Origin: JACCXM01 sp046328335
GTDB lineage: Bacteria; Chloroflexota; Chloroflexia; Thermomicrobiales; UBA6265
Reading direction: 5' to 3'
DNA: 64,000 nt
NCBI GenBank assembly: GCA_046328335.1
Contig: JAXLWU010000002.1
Span: forward strand, 1 to 64,000
Within the stretch, counting starts at the first letter, position 1; each line of letters begins with the position of its first letter. Of this stretch, positions 50,320 to 59,149 are shown piece by piece. Both the position numbers and the translations under genes were made by a program. The notes under the pieces are model-generated. The model had not been told where the DNA came from. It ran no database searches and worked only from the letters and a program-made list of their open reading frames with translations.

Positions 50320-50993
50320 TACGTCAGCCGATCCAATCTCAGGGCGATCTCCCGCAGTCACCCCCGGTTGAAAACACTCTAACGTATCGCATGCACGCCA
50401 GCCATCGACCTCCACCTCTACCTTGGACGGTCTTCAATCGGGGGTGAATTCCGCGCGGCTGGTAGGGCCACGGCATGCCGTGGCCTCGCTTGCTGAGGAA
50501 CGGCATTGTCAAAGCCACAATGGACATGTGCTGCTCTATAGCGACGTGCAAACGTTGCGTCGTTCAGACGATTCCCATCGGGGTCGTGCCAACACAGGGG
50601 GGACCTCAGCGGTAGCCGCTACCGGGGTTCGTCGCGGCGGCTCGGCATGACACGTCGTTCGCACACCGCCGTAGGTGGCGCCGATCTCGACCTCGATTGG
50701 TCGCACCTCGGGAAGGACCGTCGCGACAGGTGGCGTGAATTGTATGTCCGGTGCTGTGGGAACGAGTGATTCCATGACCACTGGAATCTGCCTCCGCGCC
50801 GCGTAAGGCATATCGGGATATCATCGCTATCGTTCGAACGGGAAACGCAATTCCGGCAAAGGAATTCAGACGAGGCTGATACGTATTCCGTCATGACATC
50901 CTGGACAAAGGTTGACAGCCAGCCCTGGTGGCGCCGCAGTTCCTCGTAGTGCATTTGCTGCAAAGGATGCTCGGACTTGAGCATGAAGTCGGG
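50320..50993. other. Intergenic stretch with third palindrome, no gene recognised
   Basis: 674 bases. The only structure is the palindrome at 50466-50485 (preceded by GGTAG). Open frames on the minus strand, for example around 50620-50980, show no recognisable domain and no ribosome site. The GC content is slightly lower than that of the neighbours. It may be the remains of a decayed gene. Confidence 0.5.
50466..50485. repeat. REP-like palindrome 3
   Basis: A perfect palindrome GGCCACGGCATGCCGTGGCC, a compensated variant of palindromes 1 and 2 (ACAC/GTGT changed to CCAC/GTGG on both arms). Such paired changes indicate selection on folding. Confidence 0.85.
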
Positions 50994-51941
50994 TCAGCGT
51001 TCGGGATCGACGCCCGACGCGAGCCGCCCCCGGTGCGCCCACGCGGCGAGATCGGGATCGACGAGTTCCGCGACCCGTGCCTCGTATGCCGCAAGGTCGG
51101 CGGCGGAGAGACGAGTTCGCCACTCGCCAGCACCGCCGCTGCGGAAAAAAGCGCGCACGTCCTTCCAGTTCCCCTGCGATGCGCTCGGCGCGACTTCCCC
51201 GCCGCGCTCGCGCATCCGCGCCAGACTCGCCTCCGGCGCGAGCTCACGGGCGCGGTCCGGGGAACATGGAATGCCGAGGACACGCGCCAGGCGAAGCAAC
51301 TCGCCAACGAGGTCGACCGACAAATCGGCGAAATGGAAGAGGGCGACGTTCGGCTGGCGCCGCCGCTGCCAGGCGGTGTCGAGATGGTGCAGTACCGACG
51401 AAAGCGTCGGTGGTGTGCCGGGCGACTCGTCGCCGACGAAGTTCCAGAACCGCTGGACCGGGTCGTCGGCTAAAACACGGCGCGCCGGTAGCTCCGCAAG
51501 GTCGTCGTTGCCCACGGCCGCCTCTCGCAATGCCAGGAAGTGCGCGAAGTTCATGTTGGCGGCGTGGTGTTCGTATGAAATAGCGATGTCGCGTGGATCG
51601 CGGCCGACCACGAGGTAGGTGACGTCAGGAGAGAGCGGCAAGCCGTCAAGGGGGGTGTGGGTCTTGATGAAGCGGCGGTGCTCCTGAATACCGTACGCTG
51701 TCATCACCTCCGCGAGCGGGCGGTTGTTCATATCCAGCCAAGGCGAGAGCTGTTCGAGCGGTGCCGGGAACGTTGGCCCGTCGAAGATCAAGAGCGCACA
51801 CAGCATCTGGGTCCAAGTAGTGCCAGACTTCGGCGGAGTACTGATCACGATGTCGCCCGGACGAAACACGAACCTGTCCCAGCGGGCACTGTCGGCGACG
51901 ATCGAACGGTAACGCAAACGTGGTGTCGGGGAGTCAGCCAT
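50994..51941 (-). CDS. PAPS-dependent sulfotransferase
   Basis: A 315-residue protein of the cytosolic sulfotransferase family (PF00685). The 5'-phosphosulfate loop is STPPKSGTTWTQML at residues 34-47. The 3'-phosphate-binding segment is YLVVGRDPRDIAISYEHHAA, with the conserved Arg and Ser. The catalytic-base His is probably in KTHTPLDGLP. The C-terminal region has SQGNWKDVRAFFRSGGAGEW, the KxGxxGxWK-like motif in altered form. It should transfer sulfate from PAPS to an alcohol or amine acceptor in the cytoplasm. No PAPS synthesis gene is adjacent. Confidence 0.9.
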   Translation of the reverse strand: MADSPTPRLRYRSIVADSARWDRFVFRPGDIVISTPPKSGTTWTQMLCALLIFDGPTFPAPLEQLSPWLDMNNRPLAEVMTAYGIQEHRRFIKTHTPLDGLPLSPDVTYLVVGRDPRDIAISYEHHAANMNFAHFLALREAAVGNDDLAELPARRVLADDPVQRFWNFVGDESPGTPPTLSSVLHHLDTAWQRRRQPNVALFHFADLSVDLVGELLRLARVLGIPCSPDRARELAPEASLARMRERGGEVAPSASQGNWKDVRAFFRSGGAGEWRTRLSAADLAAYEARVAELVDPDLAAWAHRGRLASGVDPER

Positions 51942-52291
51942 CGCAGGTGATTCTTCAGGGCCGTTCGCCGGTATGGCGCTTACGGCGTCATTCTACCGTT
52001 GCTCTCCTCAGTCGAGAAAGCCGGCTACCCGGGCAAGGCGGGACCGTCCACAACGCGCTGTCACGCCTGATGGCCAGTATGCGGCGGGGACGTCGTGGCG
52101 CGGCAGCACGCTGATACGCGACAGGATGTGGCATTCCTGCCGGCGCGTTGTCCAGGGCACTCGCTGACCTCGGCGCGCCCGTCCTGACTCCCATTGACAA
52201 CCGTCGGGCGGCTGCGATACCGTGGTTGTGCAAGAAATTGAGGATCAAGTAACTTCTTTCGGATTTGGACCGGAGGGAGGGAGGATCGGCC
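51942..52291. other. Intergenic stretch between divergent genes
   Basis: 350 bases between the sulfotransferase (minus) and the SorC regulator (plus). No repeat-family member or gene is recognised. GGAGGGAGGGAGG at 52272-52284 is the ribosome site of the regulator. Confidence 0.5.
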
Positions 52292-53305
52292 GTGGTCCGG
52301 CAACGTGGCCAGACTCGTCACGGGGGACGAAGCGCCGTCGACGCGCGGCAGGCGATCCTCGCCGAGGTGGCGACCCTCTACTGGATTGACAAACTCAATC
52401 AGGAACAGATCGCGCGGCAGATCGGCCGCTCCGTGCCGACGGTCTCCCGGCTGCTGGCCGAGGCGGAGGCGGCCGGCATCGTCGAGGTTCGCATTCGCTA
52501 TCCCGCCGCGGTGGCCCCCGATCTCCAGTCCGAATTGGCGCGGCGTTTCGGCTTGCAGGTGGCGCGGGTGCTCGCCGATTCCTCCGGCGACGCCTCCCGG
52601 CTGCTGCCGCAACTCGGGGAATTGGCGGCCCGCTACCTCGCGACCATCCTTGGCGATGGGATGACGGTCAGCGTGGGCTGGGGCACGACTCTCTACGAGG
52701 TGGTCCAGGCGCTGCGGCCCGCGGTCTATCGTGATGTCCGGGTCGCGCAATCGCTCGGTTCGCTGGGAAGCAAACTCCCCGCCATCGACAACCATCTCAT
52801 GACCCGCTTGCTCGCCGATCGGATCGGCGGTACGCCGCACTTCCTGCCCGCGCCGATGATCGTCGAGAGTGAACTGGTGCGGGAAGCGCTGTTGCAGGAC
52901 CCGCAGGTGCGGGAAACGCTCGACCTCGGCCGCGCCGCCGATATCGCGCTGACCGGGATCGGCGTGGCGGACCCCGATCTGGCCGGGATGTACCGCGCCG
53001 GGTACATCGACGATGCCGCACTCGACGACATCCGCGCCGCGGGCGCGGTCGGGGACATTCTGGTTGATTTCTTCGATGGCAACGGCGCCCGGTTGCATCT
53101 GCCGGTGACGAGCCGGGTCATCGGCCTCTCGCTCGACGATCTGACGCATATTCCGATGGTGATCGCGGTTGCCGGCGGCGCACGAAAAGCGGCGGCGATC
53201 CTCGGCGCGCTGCGCGCGGGTTGGATGGATGTCCTGGTGACCGACGAGACGACCGCGCGCGAGATTCTCCGTCGTGATGATCACGATCGCGCCGGCGCGG
53301 GATGA
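52292..53305 (+). CDS. SorC/DeoR-type sugar-binding transcriptional regulator
   Basis: A 337-residue protein from GTG 52292 with a very strong ribosome site. The N-terminal HTH is at about 15-65 (LAEVATLYWIDKLNQEQIAR; QIGRSVPTVSRLLAEAEAAG). The sugar-binding domain shows MTVSVGWGTTLYEVVQALRP, VRVAQSLGSLGSK, ADIALTGIGVADPDLAGMYR, AVGDILVDFFDGNGARLHLP and VIAVAGGARKAAAILGALRA, all standard SorC features. It senses a phosphorylated sugar or polyol. The next gene is an ADP-dependent sugar kinase, separated by a MITE-like element, and is a plausible target. Confidence 0.9.
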   Translation: MVRQRGQTRHGGRSAVDARQAILAEVATLYWIDKLNQEQIARQIGRSVPTVSRLLAEAEAAGIVEVRIRYPAAVAPDLQSELARRFGLQVARVLADSSGDASRLLPQLGELAARYLATILGDGMTVSVGWGTTLYEVVQALRPAVYRDVRVAQSLGSLGSKLPAIDNHLMTRLLADRIGGTPHFLPAPMIVESELVREALLQDPQVRETLDLGRAADIALTGIGVADPDLAGMYRAGYIDDAALDDIRAAGAVGDILVDFFDGNGARLHLPVTSRVIGLSLDDLTHIPMVIAVAGGARKAAAILGALRAGWMDVLVTDETTAREILRRDDHDRAGAG

Positions 53306-53437
53306 TGGCCTGGACCGCGCCATGGACCGGTTCCCGAGGCATCAGGCCACGCGTCACGAAGGCGTTCGCTGGAACGAGGAAGCCGTCCCGTTCGATGCCG
53401 AACGAGGGGCCGCGGTGCTCTCGCGTCGTCGCTGGTC

Positions 53438-53578
53438 TCATACGGAATCCGGGTGATGACTGCCGTTTGCCCGAGGCGCGCACCCTCACCCCAACCCCTC
53501 TCCCGTCGAGCCGGGAGAGGGGCTTGTGGCATCGCCATCGGCGCCTATTCCTCACGTCTTCATCCGGATTTCGTATCA
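53438..53578 (-). repeat. MITE-like element with terminal inverted repeats, copy 2
   Basis: The left end TCATACGGAATCCGGGTGAT and the right end TCATCCGGATTTCGTATCA are inverted repeats. The interior is one palindrome (CTCTCCCGTCGAGCCGGGAG) flanked by CCTCACCCCAACCC. It is the compact form of copy 1 in opposite orientation. It lies between the SorC regulator and the sugar kinase. Confidence 0.88.
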
Positions 53579-53595
53579 TGGGTGAGGGGTAGTCG

Positions 53596-54921
53596 GTGGC
53601 ACCGTCGGCATGGCCCTGCCGCTATCGGGCCGCGCTCGAACGCGCGCAGGAGCGCGCGGCAACCGCCGCGGCGACGGAGCGCCGCATCGCCTGCGCGTTC
53701 ACCTCGAATGTCGATCGCGTGGCGACCCTCGACGCCGCGCTGCTGGAACGCCTCTATGAGGGACGCCTGGTCGACGGTTCCGGGCCGCGGGTCACCCGCG
53801 CCGATACGGTCGAGGAGTTGCTGGTCGGCATCGCCCAGTGCATCGTCGCCGGGGATGGCACCGATCTGCCGATCCCGGCCGGGGTGCAGGCGTGGCTGTT
53901 GGAGCGGATGGGCGGCCGGGCGCAGGTCGGCGGCACCGGGGCGCAGGCGGCGGCCACCCTCGCCACGCTCGGCTTTCCCGTCCTGTTGCAATTGACCGGG
54001 CGCTCACCGGAGCAACTCTCGGCGCTGCCCCATCATGAGCGGATGATGGTGGGCGCCGCGAGTGGCTTGATCCCGCTCGATGATGCGGTCGATCCCGGGG
54101 CTGAGACGATGTGGCACCCGGTACTAGAGTTCGCCGCGGGCCTGCCGGCGCCGGTGCCAGGGCAGCCGCCCGCGCCAGCGCCGAACCGGGTCCTCATCCG
54201 CCATGATCCGGTCAACGCCGCCTTTCGCGTCGATCCCGGATTCGACGCGGCGCTGAGCGATCCGCACGGCGAAATCTCGGCATTGCTCATCTCCGGATTC
54301 AGTCAACTGGAGGAACGGGCGATCTTCGAGCGAACCTTGTGGGACGTGGCGGTCGCGGTTCAGGTCTGGCGCGCGGTGCGGCCCGGGATGCTGGTCCATC
54401 TTGAGCTCGGCGCGATGCCGGAAGCCGAGGCGCTGCTGCGGCTACTGGACCTGCTCCATCCGGTCATCGACAGTCTCGGCATGAACATCGACGAATTGCG
54501 GCAGATCCTCTCGGCCCTGGGCCAATCGCTCGCCGCGCCAGGGCCCGATCTGGTGGCGCAGGTGGCGTGCCTGGCGGAGCGCTATCCCGTGCCGCGCCTC
54601 TCCGTCCACACCCGCGAGTTCTGCCTGACGATCACGAGGAACGATCCGGACCGGGAGCGGGATGCCTTGCTCTTCGGCTCCCTGGTGGCCGGGACGCGCG
54701 CGCGTATCGGCGCCTTCCCGACCTTCGCCGATCTGGAGACGACGTTGACCCAGGGCGAGACCGAGCCCGCCGGTCTGGCGATGATGGCGGCCTGCGCGGC
54801 AGAAATTGGCGCCAACGGCCAGGAGGTGGTCATCACCCCCGGGTACCGCAACGAGGAGACGCTCGCCTCCGTCGGGTTGGGCGACAGTTTTAGCGGCGGC
54901 GTGCTGGCGATGCTTCCCTGA
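53596..54921 (+). CDS. ADP-dependent glucokinase/phosphofructokinase family sugar kinase
   Basis: A 441-residue protein from GTG 53596. Ribokinase-like fold of the ADP_PFK_GK family (PF04587): early ERRIACAFTSNVDRVATLDA (NxDxx substrate site), AQVGGTGAQAAATLATLGFP, RVLIRHDPVN, LLISGFSQLE, GMNIDELRQIL (the N-x-x-E metal motif region), HTREFCLTITRND and the catalytic GLGDSFSGG near the C-terminus (Asp430). Members phosphorylate glucose or fructose-6-phosphate using ADP and are best known in archaea, rarer in bacteria. Neighbouring SorC regulator supports sugar metabolism. Substrate and phosphate donor need biochemical proof. Confidence 0.82.
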   Translation: MAPSAWPCRYRAALERAQERAATAAATERRIACAFTSNVDRVATLDAALLERLYEGRLVDGSGPRVTRADTVEELLVGIAQCIVAGDGTDLPIPAGVQAWLLERMGGRAQVGGTGAQAAATLATLGFPVLLQLTGRSPEQLSALPHHERMMVGAASGLIPLDDAVDPGAETMWHPVLEFAAGLPAPVPGQPPAPAPNRVLIRHDPVNAAFRVDPGFDAALSDPHGEISALLISGFSQLEERAIFERTLWDVAVAVQVWRAVRPGMLVHLELGAMPEAEALLRLLDLLHPVIDSLGMNIDELRQILSALGQSLAAPGPDLVAQVACLAERYPVPRLSVHTREFCLTITRNDPDRERDALLFGSLVAGTRARIGAFPTFADLETTLTQGETEPAGLAMMAACAAEIGANGQEVVITPGYRNEETLASVGLGDSFSGGVLAMLP

Positions 54922-55046
54922 GGTTGACGCGGGGCGCGGCATCGCGTCCGCTCTGATCCTTGCAATCTCCCTTCAGTTGGGGGACGATGTGACCGCCTCC
55001 CGGACTGTGGCGGTGAGCCGATCGATCACGCGGGTATCTACCGGCC

Positions 55047-55847
55047 ATGTTGCTGCCATCGCTCTGGCGCCGGATCCAGCATCGCTTGCAGTCGCCAGCG
55101 GCGGGCGCGGCGACGCCACGGGGCATCTGCCCCTCACGCCGGCACGAATTGCGGGCGAAACTGGCGCGCATCGGGGATCTGACGGTGGACCGGGTCGATC
55201 TGCCGGGGAGCGATCGTCCGCTCTGGATCGCTCACACCGCCAATTTCGAGCGTCTCCTCGACAACGCCGTCTACGATCCCGAGCAGGATTACATGCCCTA
55301 CTGGGCGGAAATCTGGCCGAGCGGCGTGATCTTGGCGGCGTATATCGCCCGCAATCCCGCACCGCTGGCTGGCCAGCGGGTGTTGGAACTAGGGCCGGGG
55401 GTCGGGGTCACCGCCGTCGCTGCGATGCAAGCCGGGGCCGATCTGGTCGTCGCCGATTACGACGCCGGCTCACTGGCGCTCACCGCGCTGAACTGCCTCG
55501 ATCAGGCGGAGCGGGAACCACGGACGATCCGCGTCAACTGGCGGCGCCCCAACCGGGAACTCTTTTCCGCCGCCGGTGACGGTTTTTCCATCGTCCTCGG
55601 CGCCGATCTTCTCTACGAGGAAAAGGATGTACGGCCCCTTGTCCACCTGCTCGACGATCTGATCGCGCCCGGCGGCGAATTGTGGCTAGCCGAACCGGGG
55701 CGGGAGCCGGCGAAGAAACTGGTCAAGGCGCTGCGTTGGCGAAAGTGGGGCCACCAGCGCGAGGAGTTTCCCAGCCCGCGCCCGGACCCGAACTACAACA
55801 CGATGGACACCATCACCGTCCACCGCTTGCGGCGGCCACCCAACTGA
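55047..55847 (+). CDS. Class I SAM-dependent methyltransferase (Methyltransf_16 / ETFB-lysine type)
   Basis: A 266-residue protein. The SAM-binding motif I is VLELGPGVGVTAVAAMQAGA, motif II VVADYDAGSLALTALNC, and the post-motif GFSIVLGADLLYEEKDVRPL (the DLLYE variant typical of lysine methyltransferase-like families). An upstream element DYMPYWAEIWPSGVILAAYI (PYWAxxWPS) is the signature of this group. The likely substrate is a protein lysine. ATG 55047 is plausible; conserved residues begin near residue 35, so a later start is possible. It stands alone. Confidence 0.85.
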   Translation: MLLPSLWRRIQHRLQSPAAGAATPRGICPSRRHELRAKLARIGDLTVDRVDLPGSDRPLWIAHTANFERLLDNAVYDPEQDYMPYWAEIWPSGVILAAYIARNPAPLAGQRVLELGPGVGVTAVAAMQAGADLVVADYDAGSLALTALNCLDQAEREPRTIRVNWRRPNRELFSAAGDGFSIVLGADLLYEEKDVRPLVHLLDDLIAPGGELWLAEPGREPAKKLVKALRWRKWGHQREEFPSPRPDPNYNTMDTITVHRLRRPPN

Positions 55848-56059
55848 TAACCCGGGGGCGAATCGTTCTATCGAGCATCAGCGGCAAGGTCCGACGGCGA
55901 GGTATCAGGACACCTATTGCCCTGATATTGTCGTACCTTGAGATCACGAGCGAACGGATGTTCTATGGACTGATCGCCGGTGTATCGAGCGGCGGCAAGG
56001 GAGCCTTCCCCCAGCCGGGCGTCGGCCCGGTTTCGGCAACGACGAGGAACGGAAGACGA

Positions 56060-56695
56060 ATGGATTACGAGCAGATCGCCAACGCATCGATCAATCCGGA
56101 TCTCAATCGCCTGCATCCGGCACCGTATATCGTGATCGACACCGTGGTCCTTCCCGGCACCCGGGAACTCCTGGATGCGCTTGGCGTGCTGGTGCAATTG
56201 AGCGAAAGGGTCAGATCTGCTCGAAACAGCAATGATGAGTACTTCCGCGGCGAGCTGTTTCCGCTCGAAGGAGAGTGGGAGGCCGACGCCGCCTACGAGG
56301 TCCTCGATTTCGACGCGGGAATCACCGGCACGATCATGATGCGGCAGCCAGACTCCCTGACGCCCACCGAATTCGAGGAGCACAAGCGCGGTCTGGCCCA
56401 GGCCACCGGTTTCGTGCAGCACGGGTATCTCGAATGCGCGCGGCTCGCAATCGTTGACGAAGGTCTTTGCGTGCAGATGCGTCATTTTGGTCCCTACCAC
56501 GACGAGCCCGCGTCGTTTGCGGCAATGGAGCGCTATCTGGAGGAGCACAATCTGCTGCGCAAGCACGAGCGTATCCATCGCGAGATCTACTTCGTCGACG
56601 CCAGAACAGCGTCACCGGAAGCCTACGAGACGGTCTTGCGCGTTCAGGTTGGAGACGGCGAGCACGATTCCGGACTGAACCAGAATGCCGCATAG
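56060..56695 (+). CDS. GyrI-like small-molecule-binding domain protein
   Basis: A 211-residue protein from ATG 56060 (MDYEQIANASINPDLNRLHP), which has GGAAG upstream. It resembles the GyrI-like (SOUL/AraC-effector, PF06445) fold and its DUF group: PAPYIVIDTVVLPGTRELLD, WEADAAYEVLDFDAGITGTI, MMRQPDSLTPTEFEEHKRGL, QMRHFGPYHDEPASFAAMER and HREIYFVDARTASPEAYETV. This GyrI-like group carries a VxMRHxGPYDxEPxTF-like segment, matched here by QMRHFGPYHDEPASFA. Members bind small hydrophobic ligands. No partner gene is evident. Confidence 0.8.
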   Translation: MDYEQIANASINPDLNRLHPAPYIVIDTVVLPGTRELLDALGVLVQLSERVRSARNSNDEYFRGELFPLEGEWEADAAYEVLDFDAGITGTIMMRQPDSLTPTEFEEHKRGLAQATGFVQHGYLECARLAIVDEGLCVQMRHFGPYHDEPASFAAMERYLEEHNLLRKHERIHREIYFVDARTASPEAYETVLRVQVGDGEHDSGLNQNAA

Positions 56696-56849
56696 ACTGG
56701 GTCAGCAGGTATCGGGAGAGGAACTTGCCGGACTTCCCGGTGTGCCGCCGCGATCGTGACTAACGGCGCCGAGTCCGGGGTGCTGGGGTGCTTGCTGACT
56801 TGTGGTTTGCCGCAGCCCGTGCTACCGTCCGGGCACATTCGAAGAGTGC

Positions 56850-56969
56850 GCAGAGGGTCTTCGTCGCAGGATGAAGACTGAAACGGGGGAAGTCCGGTGC
56901 AAGGCCGGCGCTGTCCCGCAACTGTAGCCGGGCAATCGGTCGCCCGGGAGCCAGGATACCCGCCTCTGC
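56850..56969 (+). ncRNA. Cobalamin (B12) riboswitch of the btu-cob operon
   Basis: Conserved blocks in order: GAAACGGGGGAAGTCCGGTG, CAAGGCCGGCGCTGTCCCGC, AACTGTAGCCGG, and the B12-box GAGCCAGGATACCCGCC. Stem P1 is closed by GCAGAGG (56850-56856) with CCTCTGC (56963-56969). It lies 156 bases upstream of btuF. Adenosylcobalamin binding should repress the downstream uptake and assembly genes. Confidence 0.94.
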
Positions 56970-57124
56970 CCTGTTGCCGGAGACCTTCGCGCGAAAGGGT
57001 GCAGGCACGTCAGGAAGTCCGTTCCTGACCCTTCGCCCCTCGGCGGTTCACGCCAGGGGCAATCGTTTGCCTCCTGATCGCCACGGTCACCGCTTTGGCT
57101 TGCCATCGCCCGTGGAGGTGAAGG

Positions 57125-58069
57125 GTGTCCCGGTTCCTCATTCCGCTGCTGATCGTGTTTGCGCTCCTCCTCCCTGGTGTCGCGGCGCCGGTGCGCGCGA
57201 GAGTCGAGTCGTGCGCCGCCACACCCGCGGCCACCCCAGGAGTGCCTCAGACCTTCCCGGTTTCCGCTCGCGACGATCTGGGGCGGGAGGTCACGATCAC
57301 CGCCGCGCCGGAGCGGATCATCTCGCTCGCGCCAAGCAATACCGAAATCCTCTACGCGCTCGACCTGGGGAGCACGATCGTCGCGCTCGATGCCTACTCC
57401 GACTATCCGCCCGCCGTGGCTGATGTGCCACGCGTGGGCGACTACGTCGACCCCGATCTCGAGGAGATCGTCGCCTTCGCTCCCGATCTGGTCCTTCTCA
57501 CCTCCGTCCACGAAGCGACGCTGCTGCCGCGGCTGGAGGAGATGCACATTCCGGCCGCGGTGCTCGAACCGCTGACGCTCGACGCGACGCTGGCCGATAT
57601 CGGCCTCGTCGGGGCGCTGACCGGAGCCACGGCGGCCTCGGACCAGTTGACCTGCCAACTGGAGGCACGTATCGCCGCGGTCGAGCGTGCGCTCGCGGGC
57701 GCTCCGGCGCCGCGCGTCTTCTTCGAGTTGAGCCCCGATCTCTATACTGCCGGCAAAGGCTCCTACATCGACGATCTCCTCACCCACGCCCGAGGAACGA
57801 ATATCGTCGGGAGCGAGGGCGGGCCGTGGCCCCAGATCAGCGCGGAGGCGTTGATCGCCGCCGATCCCGAGGTGATCCTGCTCGCCGATCACGAGGCGGG
57901 AGTGACACCGGAATCGGTGGCGGAGCGGCCCGGCTGGGATGTCGTCAGCGCGGTGAAGAACGGGAGAATTGTCAGCCTCGATTCGAATCTGGTCGCCCGT
58001 CCCGGGCCGCGGGTGGTCGATGGTCTCGATGCCATCGCCCGCGCGCTCCATCCCGATCTGGCGCCCTGA
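57125..58069 (+). CDS. btuF: Cobalamin ABC transporter substrate-binding protein
   Basis: A 314-residue protein from GTG 57125 (GGAGGTGAAGG upstream). Signal peptide LIPLLIVFALLLPGVAAPVR. The mature domain has the BtuF/FepB type start (TFPVSARDDLGREVTITAAP; ERIISLAPSNTEILYALDLG), DVPRVGDYVDPDLEEIVAFA, PDLVLLTS and the C-terminal lobe VVSAVKNGRIVSLDSNLVAR. The class III binding-protein fold suits corrinoids. The riboswitch and downstream genes support B12 over iron-siderophore as ligand. First gene of the operon, 3 bases before btuC. Confidence 0.93.
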   Translation: MSRFLIPLLIVFALLLPGVAAPVRARVESCAATPAATPGVPQTFPVSARDDLGREVTITAAPERIISLAPSNTEILYALDLGSTIVALDAYSDYPPAVADVPRVGDYVDPDLEEIVAFAPDLVLLTSVHEATLLPRLEEMHIPAAVLEPLTLDATLADIGLVGALTGATAASDQLTCQLEARIAAVERALAGAPAPRVFFELSPDLYTAGKGSYIDDLLTHARGTNIVGSEGGPWPQISAEALIAADPEVILLADHEAGVTPESVAERPGWDVVSAVKNGRIVSLDSNLVARPGPRVVDGLDAIARALHPDLAP

Positions 58070-58072
58070 GCG

Positions 58073-59149
58073 ATGGCGGTGGTCGTTTCCCCCACACGTG
58101 GGCAGATCAGTGCGGCAATTCCGCCGTTCGCCCGGCTGCGCCCGCTGGTGATTGCCGGACTCCTCCTGCTCGCCGCGGCGCTGCTGGGGATCGTCTCCGG
58201 CAAGGCTCCGCTCGATGCCGGCGAGGTGGTGCGGATGATCGCCCATCGTGCCGGGCTCGCGGCGCCGGTCTCTTGGCCGCTCAGCCACGAGGCGATCCTC
58301 TTCGACATCCGGATGCCGCGGGTGGCGCTGGCGGCGCTGACCGGTGCGGCACTGGGTATGGCCGGGGCGACCTATCAGGGACTCTTCCGCAACCCGCTGG
58401 CCGACCCGTATCTGCTCGGCATCGCGTCCGGGGCCAGTCTCGGGGTGGTGATCGCTTTCGTCCTGCCGCTGCCGGCGCTCATCCCGCGGCTCGGTGCGGT
58501 GCAGGCGCTGGCGTTCGCTGGGGCGATCATCGCCGTCACGGCGGTTTACGGACTGGCCCGCACCGGGGCCACCGCCCCAACCGGGACGCTGCTGCTGGCG
58601 GGGATCGCACTGGGATCGTTGGCCAACGCCATCGCGACGTATCTCATGTACCGGCATGGCGAACAGTTGTTGGTGATCTACGGCTGGCTGCTCGGCGGGT
58701 TCAACACCGCAACGTGGCAGGAGGTCCGCCTGGCCGCGCTGGCGCTTGCCGCGAGTGGCGTGGTCATGACGATCGGCGGGCGCACGCTCAATCTTCTCCA
58801 GTTCGGGGAGGAGCAGGCGGCGACGCTCGGCGTTCGCGTCGAGCGGTCGAAACTGATCCTGGTGGCGGCGGCTTCACTGGCGACGGCGGCGGCCGTGGCG
58901 GCGGGTGGATTGATCGGCTTCGTCGGATTGGTGGTGCCGCACGTGACCCGCCTCCTCTTCGGACCCGACCAGCGGCAACTCCTCCCTCTTGCGGCCTTGC
59001 TGGGCGCGGCGTTCCTGATCACCGCCGATACCGCCGCTCGATCGCTTCCCGGCACGAGCGAACTGCCGGTAGGGGTGGTGACGGCAGTGATCGGCGCGCC
59101 CTTTTTCCTCTACTTGCTGCGGCGACAGAAACGGGTGCCAACGTGGTAA
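58073..59149 (+). CDS. btuC: Cobalamin ABC transporter permease
   Basis: A 358-residue FecCD-family permease with about ten transmembrane helices, including LVIAGLLLLAAALLGIVSGK, RVALAALTGAALGMAGATYQ (followed by GLFRNPLADPYLLGIASGAS, the family signature) and AGGLIGFVGLVVPHVTRLLF. The coupling sequence GLVVPHVTRLLFGPDQR is standard. Membrane component that moves B12 delivered by BtuF. It overlaps btuD by seven bases. Confidence 0.95.
   Translation: MAVVVSPTRGQISAAIPPFARLRPLVIAGLLLLAAALLGIVSGKAPLDAGEVVRMIAHRAGLAAPVSWPLSHEAILFDIRMPRVALAALTGAALGMAGATYQGLFRNPLADPYLLGIASGASLGVVIAFVLPLPALIPRLGAVQALAFAGAIIAVTAVYGLARTGATAPTGTLLLAGIALGSLANAIATYLMYRHGEQLLVIYGWLLGGFNTATWQEVRLAALALAASGVVMTIGGRTLNLLQFGEEQAATLGVRVERSKLILVAAASLATAAAVAAGGLIGFVGLVVPHVTRLLFGPDQRQLLPLAALLGAAFLITADTAARSLPGTSELPVGVVTAVIGAPFFLYLLRRQKRVPTW

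Noticed and set aside
50619..50984. 121-codon minus-strand frame as a gene
   Set aside because: No ribosome site or recognisable domain, and the composition fits non-coding DNA.
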